Of a DNA stretch of 64,000 nucleotides, positions 40,601-52,764 are shown piece by piece. Made by a program: the position numbers and the translations under genes. Each line of letters starts with the position of its first letter. Positions within the stretch are counted from its first letter, which is position 1. The notes beneath the pieces are model-generated. The model saw only the letters and a list, made by a program, of their open reading frames with translations. It did not search any database and was not told the origin of the DNA. The DNA is from Onchocerca volvulus (Eukaryota; Nematoda; Chromadorea; Rhabditida; Onchocercidae). The stretch spans positions 20,484,603 to 20,548,602 of the forward strand of contig HG738137.1 of assembly GCA_000499405.2 (NCBI GenBank), in the 5' to 3' direction.

Positions 40601-43600
40601 TAATGGATTTCGCTAAATGTATCACACAGTGGTTTCAAAAAATAATATTGCTCTTCAACTAAGGCTCTTTGTAATGCAGCTTTTAGTATAACATCGCACT
40701 ATAACATATTTTCTGTCATTTTTTTTTACATTCATTCACCACATATTCAATTATCAACATCATACGCTCCATTTTTTCGAAATTTGTTTTTTTTTTCTTT
40801 CTTGGTAGTACAGAAATGTCAATATTTTCAATTAAAAAAAAAAATTTCAATATTTACATTCCAAAAGTATATAAACTATCCAATGCATATGTAATTTTTA
40901 AGATATGCCATGAAAGTTAACAAATATTCACTAAAAATTTCTTGTAGAATATATCGTAAAAAACAAATAAAATAAACCTAACCTTGAGAGCAAGCGTACC
41001 ATGATTACAACTATTAAGAAGAAATTCTTTAACTAGAATTTGCGCATTTTTTGAGTAATTATTCGAACAACCACTTCGAAGTAAAATCTTTATATATTTT
41101 TTCAATATTTTTTCTTTACAGCTGTTTATTAAGCTGCGAAATAACTTCGCATCCAATCTAAAATGATAACTAACAAAGCGTATGAGTGAAAACAGCGACG
41201 AGAAAAAATCTTAATGGAAAGTTTTCATAAAATCTAAAATTTCTGAAATTTTAACAAGAAACACTAAAACAGTAGAATATCTTGTTTTCCTCAATCTCGA
41301 TGCTATGTTAAAATAAATCGTAAAACTAACCTTATTATTGATAAAATACTTTCGACTGCAATTTCAAACATTTCTGATGATATATAAGGAATAAGCGAAA
41401 TTAAGACACAAAACAGTGTTACTCGTAGTGAAATTGGTAAAGTTTTGAGTGGAACTTTTTTCCCACAAATTAATTGTATAATTTGGCAAAATCTTTTATT
41501 ATCAGATAACAACATATGATGTGGAGCGATAATGAATTCAGACATGATCATTTTCCAAGATCTGTAATATTGAAATTCTTATGCAAATACTGCTTTTAAC
41601 TAAAAATAATTCACACAAAAAAACAAAGTTATTGAAAAATATTTCAAAAGTTATGCTCAGGTTCTTCCTTCTTTTATCGAAAAATTTATCGAAATTCAGG
41701 AACAGAGGAAGAATGCACTAATATTTTTATTTTCTTTTAAGCAGCTGTTGTTTCGCATTGGTTTCGAAAATTATGTTAGGAGCAAAAAGTAGCAAATATA
41801 GGCGTGCTCAAAGTGAAACAACGAAATTAACTTCAAATCTGTTTTTGGAATTGAACAAGTCCTCATCATGAATCGAGATGATCAATCGATCATTTTCATA
41901 TCCAAGCACAGCATTAAAAAATGAGAAAACTTACTTCAATTCATCCTCATAGCTTTTATTCGACATTGACAAGATTTCCACCACAATTTTTTTGATCCAT
42001 ATTCCAATATTTCCTTTTTGCTGAGAATTTTCATCTATGAATAATGACAAATTCAACAACAAACACCGGAAAAAGGGTTGAAGTATTTTGTAAGAGCAGG
42101 TATCGGCTAATCCCGAATAACGGAATATTGATTGCATTAGCAAATGCAACTGAAAATAGAAACAATTAAAAAAAGAAATAAAATTTCATGAGATTACTTT
42201 GGCAATAACCGAAATGAAGTAGATCATATTAAATTATATTTTAAAATCTATGGAATTCAGTTTTCTCTCAGCAGAAAAATAAAATTAGCGTTTCATAACA
42301 CGCAATGATTTCTAATCATAAAATGTTTTTAAACAAGAGTGTTTAAATATTTTCTGGAAAATTACGTCATTATTCTCCAGATGAAATGTAATAAGAATAT
42401 TCAATAGCAGTTTACTCTGCGTCGGTTGACAGCGTGACAAAAATATACCCAAATTTGCTTCCAACAACACGAGAAACTAAAAAAACTTTTAAATAGACAG
42501 TAACTAACATCTGCACATTGCATAGAGAGACGAAGTTTATAATTAATTTCTAAAAAATCTATTGCGTTTAAATTCAGTTCAATCGTTTTTCAATCGGTTA
42601 GATGGAGAATGATATCAAAATGTTTAAGATATAATGACAAAAAAATGTAAAAGATACTATTACTTGATATCTGTTAACAAGAGATACCTGTTTTCGGAGG
42701 TTAAATGAAAAATCATCGTTTTCTTCAAGATCATTGAAAGAATTTTCCAAACTCTGCATATGTTCCGCACAATCCAAGTCCAACGAACTCATAACTAAAA
42801 CAGTGCACAAATTGAAATGAGCCGACTTCACGCATTCCTGAAAAGACCCGAAAGTCTTGTTGATTAAATGCCATATAGAACGAATTTTTTTTAATAATGA
42901 ATAAAGTAAGAGCAAAAAGAACTTAATCACAACGAAAACTTAGATATAGGTCAAAAATCTTCGAAAAAAAAAAGAAGAAAAACTAAATGCAGACATAATT
43001 ATTTAGAGTACACGAAAAAATTCCATAAAGTGATAAGAAAAAACAGAATAACCAATCTGCCATCAATAAAAGCTAGATTTAAGTCATCTACGCAAAATTA
43101 TAGTTGTAGATTTAAAAATAACAAATTACAGATTCAATATTATCTTGGTTGGAGACATTATTAAATCATCATTTTATTTATTGTCAGAAATTTGAAGGGC
43201 ATCTGTCAAGAAAACGCATAATCAATATAACAAACTTTTGAGAGCAATAATTTATTCCAAACATTCCAAAGAGCTTCTCGATCATAATCATCAGAATAAG
43301 TGGTCGGAAGCGCGATTGCGTAGAAGATTATTTCCGCGATAATCAAAGCCACAGAATATTGCTTCATACAGCAAAGATGATGATAAATTTGTGGAAGAAT
43401 TTCATGCAGTAGTAACAGTAGTTGCTTATTTTGTAACAAATTTGTACAACATATAATTTGTTTCAGTAATAAACAGTGATTTCTGAAACAAAAAAGGTGA
43501 AAGAAGTTGGGCGTCGATTGATTATTTTACACTTTCAGAATACATCAATTTTCTTAGCCGCTAAGCTGTTGCAAAAACATTGCTAATAAAAATTTTCAAG

Positions 43601-44549
43601 AAGATAAAACTATAATATAGAATGAAAACATTCCCTGATTTTTAAAACTATCAAACCTTATTCCTACTGAAGTATTCTGCAAAAGAAAACCAATCCATTT
43701 TTTAGCATAATTATAAACAGTCGAGAAACCCATAACAACGAATTCCTTTTTTAAATATGTTAGAAATATTTCATTTATTTCAAAATCTGAGCACTCCACC
43801 GATAGATCCGAAACTGTTTGTAAACACAGATCTATTTGACCATTAGCAAATATTTCCGCAAGTTGTTCTGGAATGAATATTAAAATTTTCAGTGAAATAT
43901 CATCAATTATACAAATTTTAAATTCAAAATTTTCATGAATTTACTCATGCATCAAACATGACTGGTTGCAATAACTTTCAAATGTTTAAGAAGATAAATA
44001 CAAAACTTACGTGGAAATGATAATACTTTTTCTTCATTGTTCACATCCTTTAATATGCTGCATATTTCTTGTCTATTGTATAATCTTGCCTAAACAATGC
44101 AAACGTTAGAAAAAAATCATCTCGAAAATAGCGAAAAAAGATCTAATAAAAAAAAAAAAAAAAGAAATTTTAAGATCCTTTAAAAATTCATTTCCAAAAA
44201 GTAATTAAAAGTCGAAAAAAGATGAAAAATTCGGAAATTTTTTCCTGAAAATACGGGAAGCCGAAAAATAAAATTCATCACTATGGCTGCTTTTTTGGTC
44301 GGAAACATTTTTACATCTTTCCAAATTAGCTTGTCTTACTATCCATCAAAATATCCCGTACAAAATATTCTTCGGTAGGTTATAAATGATTCAGGTTAAA
44401 TTAAATCAACTAAATTTTCAGTAGCGTATTCTCGCCTCATGTCAAGTTAAATTTCACCGAAGAATCTGTCTGAATACAAATGAATGAATTACATTAATTT
44501 TCTTCGGTATTTTTGACTTCATTTTCGATTTCCCTCTATTCAGTACCAT
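37685..44549 (-). CDS. Large all-helical (HEAT/ARM-like) protein, family not identified
   Basis: Fifteen exons join with perfect phase: 44549-44493, 44089-44011, 43867-43657, 43482-43236, 42837-42688, 42476-42366, 42149-41935, 41561-41331, 41157-40983, 40698-40552, 40378-40088, 39893-39684, 39491-39288, 39021-38899, 37885-37685, giving at least 884 residues. A short last exon (37402-37382) may add six more and the stop. The start is tentative: MVLNRGKSKMKSKIPKKIN is basic, but the frame stays open upstream and another ATG precedes it. The protein is rich in Leu/Ile/Phe amphipathic helices, with no transmembrane signature, enzyme motif or zinc site that I can see, as expected for a solenoid scaffold. 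An acidic loop (SLENSFNDLEENDDFS) is near residue 236. It lies about 350 bp downstream of vhl-1 in the same direction. DNA-repair or nuclear scaffolds of the FANCI/FANCD2 type were considered, but I could not match one. Confidence 0.8.
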
Positions 44550-44894
44550 CGACTTCGAGTGGTTCTCGTAATCTAGCAACATTGTTACGATTTCGACGCA
44601 AGAAGTTACGTTGGAAGGGTAAAACAAACAATGCTGTCTGATATATTTGTTTCCGCCGGATGTAAAAATAGATATCAAACTAAATAAACTTCAATTAAAG
44701 CAATGTTAAAAAAATATATTTTCAACACTGTGATTCATCCAAACATTAATCTGTTACAAAAAATTTAAATTCATTGGTCTATAAATCATTTAAGCGTATA
44801 GCAAACATAAGATAAATTAATGAAATTAACATATTTACAAAAACATTTTTGGTACAGACAGTGACATCTAACGATTTAATCAAAATACTCGATA

Positions 44895-46895
44895 TTAAGC
44901 ATATATAAAAACAAACATACACAGGTAGTTTTTTAGAATATTTTCATCCAAAATAGAATAAATGACCTTTACAAGCTCAGGGACAGGAAGTCTGTGCAGA
45001 GCGTACTGATTTTCGTGAAATAGTTCTCCGATATGCTCAACAGCGGCTTCAAACAACGTAGGTACTGCAAAAGATCTATCAGACGCGATGATCTAGAAAA
45101 GCAAAAAGCACTGTTCTAAATAAAACAATCTTTTTTTGTTGAATTTAAATAAATCAATATTTCCAGAAAAAAATCAAAAAAAAAAAACTGGATATGATGA
45201 TTTGTTTAAAAATTTATGCATCACTTTCGCATAAATCTATAAATTTAGAGAAAAAATCATTATTTATATCGCGTAACGTTTGTTATGGAAGTATTCAAAT
45301 TAAGCTTATCATCTTCCATACAATTATTCCAAATCAAAAAAAAATGGTTTTGAAGCATTAGAGATCAGTGAAGTTTTAAACCAAAAATGAGTCACTGATC
45401 ACCCACGCTCAACTCTACGTGTTTTTTGAGCGGAAAAGTAGTAAAACATTAACTGTTAATTTGATGTGATTTTGATTTGAATTTCGATGATTTGACTAAT
45501 GGCAAATGATTCATATCAGTAATAAGACTGATAGGACGGGAAGGAATTGCGGTAATTTGGAGTATCGGTGAGATTAAAGTTAAAGATTGGGTGGTAAAAT
45601 AGAGGATAAATGAGGAGAAGGGATTGTCATAAACTTGTTGTTGATCGGTGGTTAGTGTGAAGGTGTCTCTACAATGTTCTTAATTCACAAAACTTACAAT
45701 CTCTATATCAAAAAATTCATGCACGCATCATTTTTAATAGCCTATAAAGTATCCCAAAATTTTTAACCCACACAGTAAAGTTTTTTTGAAAAACTATATC
45801 CAATTCAACCATTTAAAAAAACCAATGTCACAATTCGCTTAAAATGGATATGAAATATGGATGATAATATATATATCAATTTCCCGTTCCCTCATAAATT
45901 TTTTAATTTTAAATGTGCTAAAAATTAGCTTCAATGCAATTTTGCCAAATTTGGATAACTGTTAAACCAAATTTAGAAGAGCATTACCTATTATTTATAA
46001 ACAAAAATTAAGAAAAATCCAAATCGATTGAAAAGTCACTGAGGAAATTACAGCAAATGAAAAACCTTTCTGAATGATAAAAACAACTGCTGTATGAGGA
46101 TAAGGTCTAGTGATAACAAAAACTTCAGTACAACCCGGTAAAAACTGTGCAGCTGCTCCGTTCCGTATAAATCGCGCTATCCAACAATGTCCTATAATAT
46201 ATAGCAAGTTAATTCTTTGGAATGTGCATTATATTTCCAATATCACTTTAAAAATTTGAAACTTCAGAAGTACGACAGATAAAGATATAGTAATTCAGTG
46301 ATGGATCGAAATTATCGACAAACCAAATACCAGTAAGGGATTTCAAGAATCAGCTTTGAGTAAATTTAAACTACAATAACAATTACTAAAAATTGCTTAA
46401 AGTACATGAAGTTAAAAAGAGATGCCTTACCAGTGAAAGAGGTTAACTTCACTACTTCGCGTGAGCCAAGTTTCAAATAACGCACTAAATTGCCCTGAAA
46501 GAAGAAAGAATAATGAAGCATATGAACTGAAGTCTGAAAATTCTACGATAAGAATATTAATGCAACTATTTTTATCTGCTTACAAAATCTTTAATGTGAG
46601 AATTGGCCTTGATAAGGACAAGTGATATCACTGTTATACCATCAGAATGCTTACTTGACAAAATAAAGTAGAAACGTCATCCTATTTGAATTTCAATGAA
46701 ATTTCAAGATAATAGGAAAATAAATATTATATGCAAAATACTCACTTGGAAATCAACCCAACAAAGATCAACAGTGTCACGGGAATTATTGATGAATCGA
46801 ATGTTTACTTCTTCCACACTCCTAATTGACTTATATCGGGGTGCGAAAATTTCTTCGAGAATAAATGAGTTAATTCGAGACTCATTCAAGGACAT
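44895..46895 (-). CDS. vhl-1: Von Hippel-Lindau tumour suppressor homologue (VHL)
   Basis: Substrate receptor of the elongin B/C-CUL2 ubiquitin ligase, which binds prolyl-hydroxylated HIF-alpha. Exons: 46895-46746, 46494-46431, about 46191-46088, and 45092-44895. The donor of exon 3 is uncertain: GCA/GTTGTT at 46088 keeps frame, another at 46066 does not, and a later GCT/GTAATT would also fit. This gives about 171 residues, near the C. elegans length. The beta domain is clear: VNIRFINNSRDTVDLCWVDF, then VRYLKLGSREVVKLTSFTGH and CW. Residues Y56, S69, H73 and W75 align with human Y98, S111, H115 and W117 of the hydroxyproline pocket. The alpha domain follows: TLFEAAVEHIGELF in the BC-box position, then LHRLPVPELVKVIYSILDE. 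The BC-box cysteine is replaced by alanine. A TAG acceptor lies 8 bases before the start codon. A GTATGT near the end could allow an alternative C-terminus. Confidence 0.85.
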
Positions 46896-46902
46896 GTACT
46901 AT

Positions 46903-46905
46903 CCT
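46903..46905 (-). other. Acceptor before the vhl-1 start (possible SL trans-splice site)
   Basis: On the minus strand AAATCATTTAG ends 8 bases before the vhl-1 ATG, with no upstream coding exon joining to it. In nematodes this arrangement commonly marks spliced-leader addition. RNA evidence is not available here. Confidence 0.4.
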
Positions 46906-47632
46906 AAATGATTTGTTTTTCTATTTAAATAAAAATACCGATTCCTGAAGTCAAACTATTTACGACGAAGTTTTCTTATTCTGATTTCGTTTAATAATTG
47001 GGGAAATTACCAAATCAAACATTACAAAACTCTACTGCCAATTTTTTTTAACCAATAACATAACCTAAGAAATACCTCTCTTTGCCCAATATTGACAATC
47101 CCATCAACTTCTTTTTTCCTTATAAGTGGCAGTTTTTAAATTGGAATATTTTTAAACAAAGCTGAACTTGAGCACAACCTTAAATATTCTTGAATTCCAT
47201 TGGAAATTCATAAGAAATATACCATCCAAGAGGTCCCACTATTTTCAAATCAATCACTAGCTTCGGACGGGAAAGCAGCTAGAATCTTATTAAAGAAGCA
47301 AACAGATTTAAATACTGTACTGTAATACCAAATGCTTCCATGCAAAGTGTAAGGACCATCTATTTGTATATCATGATATTCACACCAATCGCAACAACTT
47401 CTCTCATAAAATGCACGTCGGAAATCGTTCAAAGCCAACTTTTCTTTTGCTCAAATTGATAACTATTTGTATGAACTTAAAGCGAAATGGATTACAGAAC
47501 CAATTTGAAAATTGCTCGGGAAGAATATTAACAGTTAACGTATTTATCCAGCATAGATTTTATACAATTAACAGAAATTAAACATAAGACAACAAGCAAG
47601 GAAGAAAGAACGCAGCTGACTTCAGTCAAAAA
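46906..47632. other. Spacer between TCTP and vhl-1
   Basis: About 730 bp. It should hold the TCTP 3' UTR. A minus-strand ORF at 47250-47438 (62 codons, contains YERSCCDWCEYHDIQIDG) is more protein-like than average but has no homologue that I recognise and no splice context. I regard it as UTR or chance. Confidence 0.4.
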
Positions 47633-49206
47633 TCATTGTTTTTCTTCAATAAGTGCCTCTTTCACAAGCATTAAATAAGGCACCTCACCTTCCTCCTCAT
47701 CTCGATATTCTACTACAGCTACTTGTCCTTCACCTTGACCTTCAGCCATACGCTCGCCTAAAAACTGCATTTTTCAATTCAATGATGCTTGCAACAGATG
47801 TTATAGAATTCAGCAAGATGATAAACAGAAACTTGACAAGAGTCATTTAAGAATTATTAACGTCGAAATTCAACTTGATTGTGTCATGCCTTACTCAGTG
47901 ATAAGACGATCAAGTTTGGAACTTCTGAAAAAAATCAGAAATGAGTCCTATCTTGACGAATTAAAGCAGTATGCCAGGGATCAGATTTATTCAGAAGGTA
48001 ACATACCGATAAAAAACTGCAACTGTTTAAATCGATCCTTCGTTAGAAGTGATATAACCCAAGCTTGAATCTTCCTCTTGAATTCATTAATTTCTACTTC
48101 TGATTTACCGTTTTTTTGCATCAATTCAACTACTTTCTTCATGAATGATTTGCAATATGATTTAAAAGTAGCCATATCTTCGTAACAATTCATTTCCTGC
48201 AGAAATCTGAATAACCTCAGATAAGAAAATTAAATATTTCTTGGAAAAGTGAAAATAAAAATTAGATATATCAACATGAACACCTCGTTTTTAACCAATG
48301 CTTGATTATAGCTATAAAAGTATTATTAAAATTATTACTTGTAGTCGATGATTAAGCACAAAATCGATTCCTCGTTCAACGCATTCCTCGCTACCTTCAT
48401 CGCCATCTTCACCTTCTGCAGAAGGATTTGCACCTGCAAGAACTATTTCTCCTTCTTTTCTCACCACTTGTCGTCCTCTGAACTCCCAAATCAATCCATC
48501 CACTAATTTCATTGGGAATGAATCTGACGCAAGCTCGTCATCTAAATAGTCGAATCATCCTTACAATTACGCGAAAAAAACTTTCTGTAAGTAAACCTTT
48601 AACAAACTCATTTTTCAGTGAGTGATTTCAGCGAATTACAAATCATATTCCAAAACTTAAATTTATCATAAATTAGTATTATGGAAGCTATACTTTAGGG
48701 CAGAAAATTTATTAATCTCGTATACAAAACAAAAAAAAAATCCTTGAAAGAATGATGATAATAACGAAAAAGCAAAAGGATGATTTACAATAAGAAAACC
48801 AATTTCAAATTCTATTTTAAAATTTGTAGGATAACAACTAAACTATATCAAAAAAGACATATTTTAGTTATCAAAACATGTTCTGCCATATTATACTCGT
48901 CCAGTGAACATAGGAAGCTTCATATAGCAATGCTGTTGACCAACAACTGGCTCACAGTAAATGCTTTCCGAGCCTCGTTCGCTGAACTTAAGGAATATGG
49001 ATAAATGGACAATTTAAGCAAAAAAATTAGCAACGAAATATGTATTTACTATATACACTGTTGGCTTTTCTATTATAGAGTTAAGAACTAAGTATTCGAT
49101 AGGAAATAGTTTCTCTAATAAAAAAGCTAGCTGCATGAGCAATCATTTTCGGACTTAAAATAACGAAAAAAAACATACCTGTAAATGCATCCTTGAAAAT
49201 CAGCAT
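47633..49206 (-). CDS. tct-1: Translationally controlled tumour protein (TCTP/HRF)
   Basis: A conserved cytosolic protein linked to growth, translation and calcium/tubulin binding; filarial TCTPs are also known as histamine-releasing-factor homologues secreted by the worm. Exons: 49206-49179, 48541-48339, 48196-48007, 47757-47633, giving 181 residues, the usual filarial length. Exon 1 codes only MLIFKDAFT plus one base and lies 637 bp upstream of exon 2. Recognisable blocks are DDELASDSFPMKLVDG, the TCTP1-type LAGANPSAEGEDGDEGSEE, and near the end the TCTP2-type FKSYCKSFMKKVVELMQKNG and QLQFFIGERM, closing with PYLMLVKEALIEEKQ. It begins 424 bp after the P0 stop in the same direction. In C. 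elegans tct-1 also sits beside the P0 gene. Intact. Confidence 0.98.
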
Positions 49207-49247
49207 ATTTGTTGCAAGCTCCTTCAAATATTTAAAAAATTCTTCAC

Positions 49248-49250
49248 CTG
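49248..49250 (-). other. Acceptor before the TCTP start (possible SL trans-splice site)
   Basis: On the minus strand TTTTTTTTCAG ends about 41 bases before the TCTP ATG. No 5' donor partner or upstream coding exon is needed, so spliced-leader addition in a downstream operon gene is the simplest reading. The 49,260-49,451 ORF next to it spans the intercistronic region and is probably not translated. Confidence 0.5.
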
Positions 49251-49629
49251 AAAAAAAATTCAAGAACAGACTGCAGGAATCCGAACTATTTCACCTCTCG
49301 AAGTACAATTTCTGCTGGACAAGTCATCCCACAAACCATAGACAAGCCACTGAGCCGAGCACCTCCAATCTCTCATATCATATAGATCAATTATTTCCAA
49401 GAATATCTCAGCACTTTCAGATAAACAGATCATTAATTTAGTCTCTTCCATCTTCCCCTATTCTCACTAAGCTAAGAATAAACCATGCACGTTAACAAAA
49501 AAGAAAAAAAATTGGAAAAAGTACAGATGATATCAACAGTTTTTCCAGGAAAACAGCAAAAACAGCAATATTTATTATCAAATCAACAAAATCCAAAAAA
49601 TAATGGATGCAAATAAAAAATATGTGATC

Positions 49630-51103
49630 TTAATCGAAAAGTCCGAATCCCATATCTTCATCTTCCGATGATTCTTCCTTTTTGGCTTCTTCTTTCTTCG
49701 ACAGCGCTTCCGATTCAGCAGATGGTGCTGCTGGAACGGCAGCTGTCACTGCGACCGCTGGTGCTGCAAATTTGGATGGATCTGCTAAGAATTCCTTGAT
49801 CTGAAAAAATATAGCAATGAATAAAATATAAAATCTGATAAGTAAAAATGAATTAAAATACGATAAATTACTGAAAATATATTTAAAACTACAGAAACAG
49901 TCTTACCTTTTCTGCTTCCTTCATCTCGATGTCAGCTTCTACAGCAATAGCTAACAGATTTTTGAGAGCATTTGCTATGGAATGCGGTACTGATACAAGT
50001 GTCGGATAACCGATGGCCAATGAAACTGCCGCGACATTTTGCACACCTTTCAAGAATCTTGCACGAATATCATCCGATGTCATATCCAGAACTTCCGGTG
50101 CAAAAACGGTCCCATTTTCATAAACCTTTGAAAGATCTTTGTTTACACTTTGCTCATAAAAAAAAAGCACCTAACTTATTGATAAATACTGTTCTTTGAA
50201 ATAAATGAATAAAAAAATGAAATGATCAAAATGTTTACGCATAAAACTTTTCATTTAAAAAAGAAAAACTTCACTTAAATTCCATACCTGCCGCACAACA
50301 AGACCGTACGAGAATGGCATAATGTTCAGCATATTTAAAAGAGCAGACTCAGAAGCTCCCACTTTCTCGCCAACCTTGATTAGATGCACTTCATTCAAAA
50401 TTTCAATAGTTCCACGAGAAATTTTCGTTGGAATTTGCAAAGCTTGGAAAAACGATGTTTTCTCCGGTCCCATACCAGTATTTTGAGGTGGTAATTTGAC
50501 ATCGCATGGTGCAATGGCACCAGCTTTGGCAGGAGCACCCTGAAATGAACAGAAGATTTCATCAAGGCCATCAGTATAATAATTTCGAACTTGAGATAAA
50601 ATATAAGCTAACAATATAGTTCCGTTCTTATCATTGTAACCACTGGAATTTTCGAACACATTAAATAATGGAAAAGTATCCAGAATCTTACGCGTCGATT
50701 TTCCAACAATTTAGTTCGAATTTCGCTCAGATCTTCATTGGTAAAAACGAATCCAACGTTGCCAACAATATGCGGTAGCAGTTTTTCAAGATCTGGATTA
50801 GTCTGTAGGTGACCACGGATTGCCTTTCGAATCATGGTGTTCTTACCCATTAAAATATCCGCATGACCTAAATCCGAGTGATTAACTTCCAATCATCAAA
50901 GAATTGAAAACATATATTACTCTAAATTCGTATAATCAAGGGTAAATGATAGCCTTACCTCGCATAGCTTGACGGATTTCTTGCATCTGTTTTGAGCCAA
51001 CATTATCCACACCAACAATGAAACATTTCGGATATTCTTCCAATAATTCAATAACTTTCACGAAATAATTCGCTTTCCATGCTGCTTTGTCTTCCCTGCC
51101 CAT
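49630..51103 (-). CDS. rla-0: 60S acidic ribosomal protein P0
   Basis: The stalk base protein of the large ribosomal subunit: it binds 28S rRNA and anchors P1/P2 dimers that recruit elongation factors. Exons: 51103-50959, 50867-50692, 50539-50288, 50125-49907, 49800-49630, giving 320 residues, the normal length. It begins [20 protein letters not shown], has the rRNA-binding L10-like domain (about 1-110: [16 protein letters not shown]), a central domain containing [24 protein letters not shown], and a hinge rich in Ala. It ends with the P-protein signature [13 protein letters not shown], where the two serines are the usual CK2 sites. Exon 4 follows an unusual AAAG acceptor. A TTTCAG acceptor lies about 51 bases before the ATG, probably for the spliced leader. 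Intact and presumably highly expressed; first gene of the same-strand cluster with TCTP and VHL. Confidence 0.99.
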
Positions 51104-51154
51104 CTTCGTGCGACAAGGATCGTTCTAAGCCTCTTTCACGAACGTTTTAAAGAC

Positions 51155-51157
51155 CTG
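51155..51157 (-). other. Acceptor before the P0 start (possible SL trans-splice site)
   Basis: On the minus strand AACTATTTCAG ends about 51 bases before the P0 ATG. No upstream coding exon exists, so either a 5' UTR intron or spliced-leader addition is likely. Confidence 0.45.
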
Positions 51158-51289
51158 AAATAGTTTGAAAAAATATCGTTAACTAAACGAACAAAGTTTG
51201 TAAAATAAACAGTTGGTTCCAACTGGCTATTAACGATTGACCAGAAGGCGAAAACCAACGGTGACCGATTAATGGAGATAAGATAATAA

Positions 51290-51400
51290 CAGGACACCCC
51301 GCCTTATCCCGATATCATCCAGTCCACGACACGCACGAACGACTCTACCCATCTCTCTACCCACGAATCACCCCCCATGGATAACCCAAATTTCACCAAA
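51290..51400 (-). promoter_or_regulatory. C-rich island upstream of the P0 gene
   Basis: About 110 bp of much higher GC content than its surroundings (contains ACACCCCGCCTTATCCCG and CACGACACGCACGAACG) lie 190-300 bp upstream of the P0 start codon. Position and base composition suggest the promoter of the P0-TCTP transcription unit. No specific factor site is identified. Confidence 0.4.
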
Positions 51401-51656
51401 AACACCGTAACCGAATAATCAATACGTAAACATTGGTGATTAGAACAGCACAAAAATCAAAGTTTTGTAGAATGAAAATTATAAGAAGTATGATGGAAAA
51501 ATAATATTTTCTTTCAGTATAGAAAGTTTGTGAGAAAATTAATGAATTGACAGTACAATGATAATTAATTGGGACTAGGGATATAATGATAATTAATTGA
51601 GACTGTAGAGTCTAGCTATGATTGCGGATGGCCATTGCATTTCTGAACTTTTTTCA

Positions 51657-51783
51657 GTTTTAGGTTTTTCACTACAAATCTGTTAGCAATCATACAGATT
51701 TTTACTTGCAGATGCATCCTGTTTTAGGTTTTTCACTGCAAATCTGTTAGCAATCATACAGATTTTTACTTGCAGATGCATCC
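51657..51783. repeat. Two-copy tandem duplication, 64 bp unit
   Basis: A unit with TTTTAGGTTTTTCACT, then AAATCTGTTAGCAATCATAC and GATTTTTACTTGCAGATGCA, is repeated immediately with period 64 and only one clear mismatch (A/G). It is a recent duplication in the spacer upstream of the P0 gene. A smaller imperfect duplication of ATGATAATTAATTG lies just before it (about 51,558-51,606). Confidence 0.9.
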
Positions 51784-52764
51784 CTTCAAATCTTTTTTGT
51801 TTTTATTTTTGCAGTTTGTTCAATGTTCTACGAAAATTCATGATATTTACTGCAATCATACCACAGATCTAATTCTGTTGGATTTTCACCGGTACAAGAT
51901 ACCAAGAATATAAAATGTTCAGTGTTATCGAGTCTATTGAAGCCATCGCAAAAAGTTCAGTTCACAAGCATCTCCATTCCAATACTAGAATGTGTAAGTC
52001 GTGTTCCTATCCATTTTTCAACTTTATATTCATCTTCAGTAATAGATTTGCAATGTTTCACGACAGATTATCTTCAGAATATATTACTCTCAGCTTTTCA
52101 CTTATTACATAACACTGAAAAATATATCTGAACAGAGCAATTGGTGTGAAATGCGTAAAATGTATTCTTGTTGACAAATGAATACAGTACCAAGATGGCT
52201 GATCTGAAAACTTCGAAAGTAAATAATTGCTTTGCTCAGGAACATGATCTACTCTGGACGCAAAACTTTAGTGACAATTGCTCCAAATATCATAGATTTC
52301 TATCAATTAAAACATTTCGCATAGTTGAAAAGGTAGTTCAGAAGTTAGGGAATTTTCGTTCTACATGTTTGGACACAAAAATTGTATTCTCGTTTCTTTT
52401 TTGTGCAATCCTCCTTCATTCCCGATTGGCCTATTCTAGTGTTTTCTAGCTGCTGATATTTCTCGTTGTTTTATGCATTTTGTAGCTTTAAATTGCAATT
52501 TTTGATAAGATATGTAGTAATTTCAAAACTAGAAAAAAATAATTTCTTAAATTAAATCAGAAATAAATCACTTACTTGATATCTTAAATTCCTAAAGAGA
52601 GCTATTTTAATATTAGAATTGAGAATCACAAGTGTATCATTAGATCATATTCCAATTTGCTTTTCAGATATTCAATCATGCGATACTATTTCGAGATAAA
52701 ATTCGTTTTGAAATTTATGATATTTTCTATTCCCATCTAATATCGAAAGTTACTTCATGACAGA

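Noticed and set aside
49260..49451. 63-codon minus-strand ORF between P0 and TCTP
   Set aside because: It lies in the intercistronic region, ends at the TCTP acceptor, and resembles no known protein. I also looked for snoRNA boxes and found no convincing pair.
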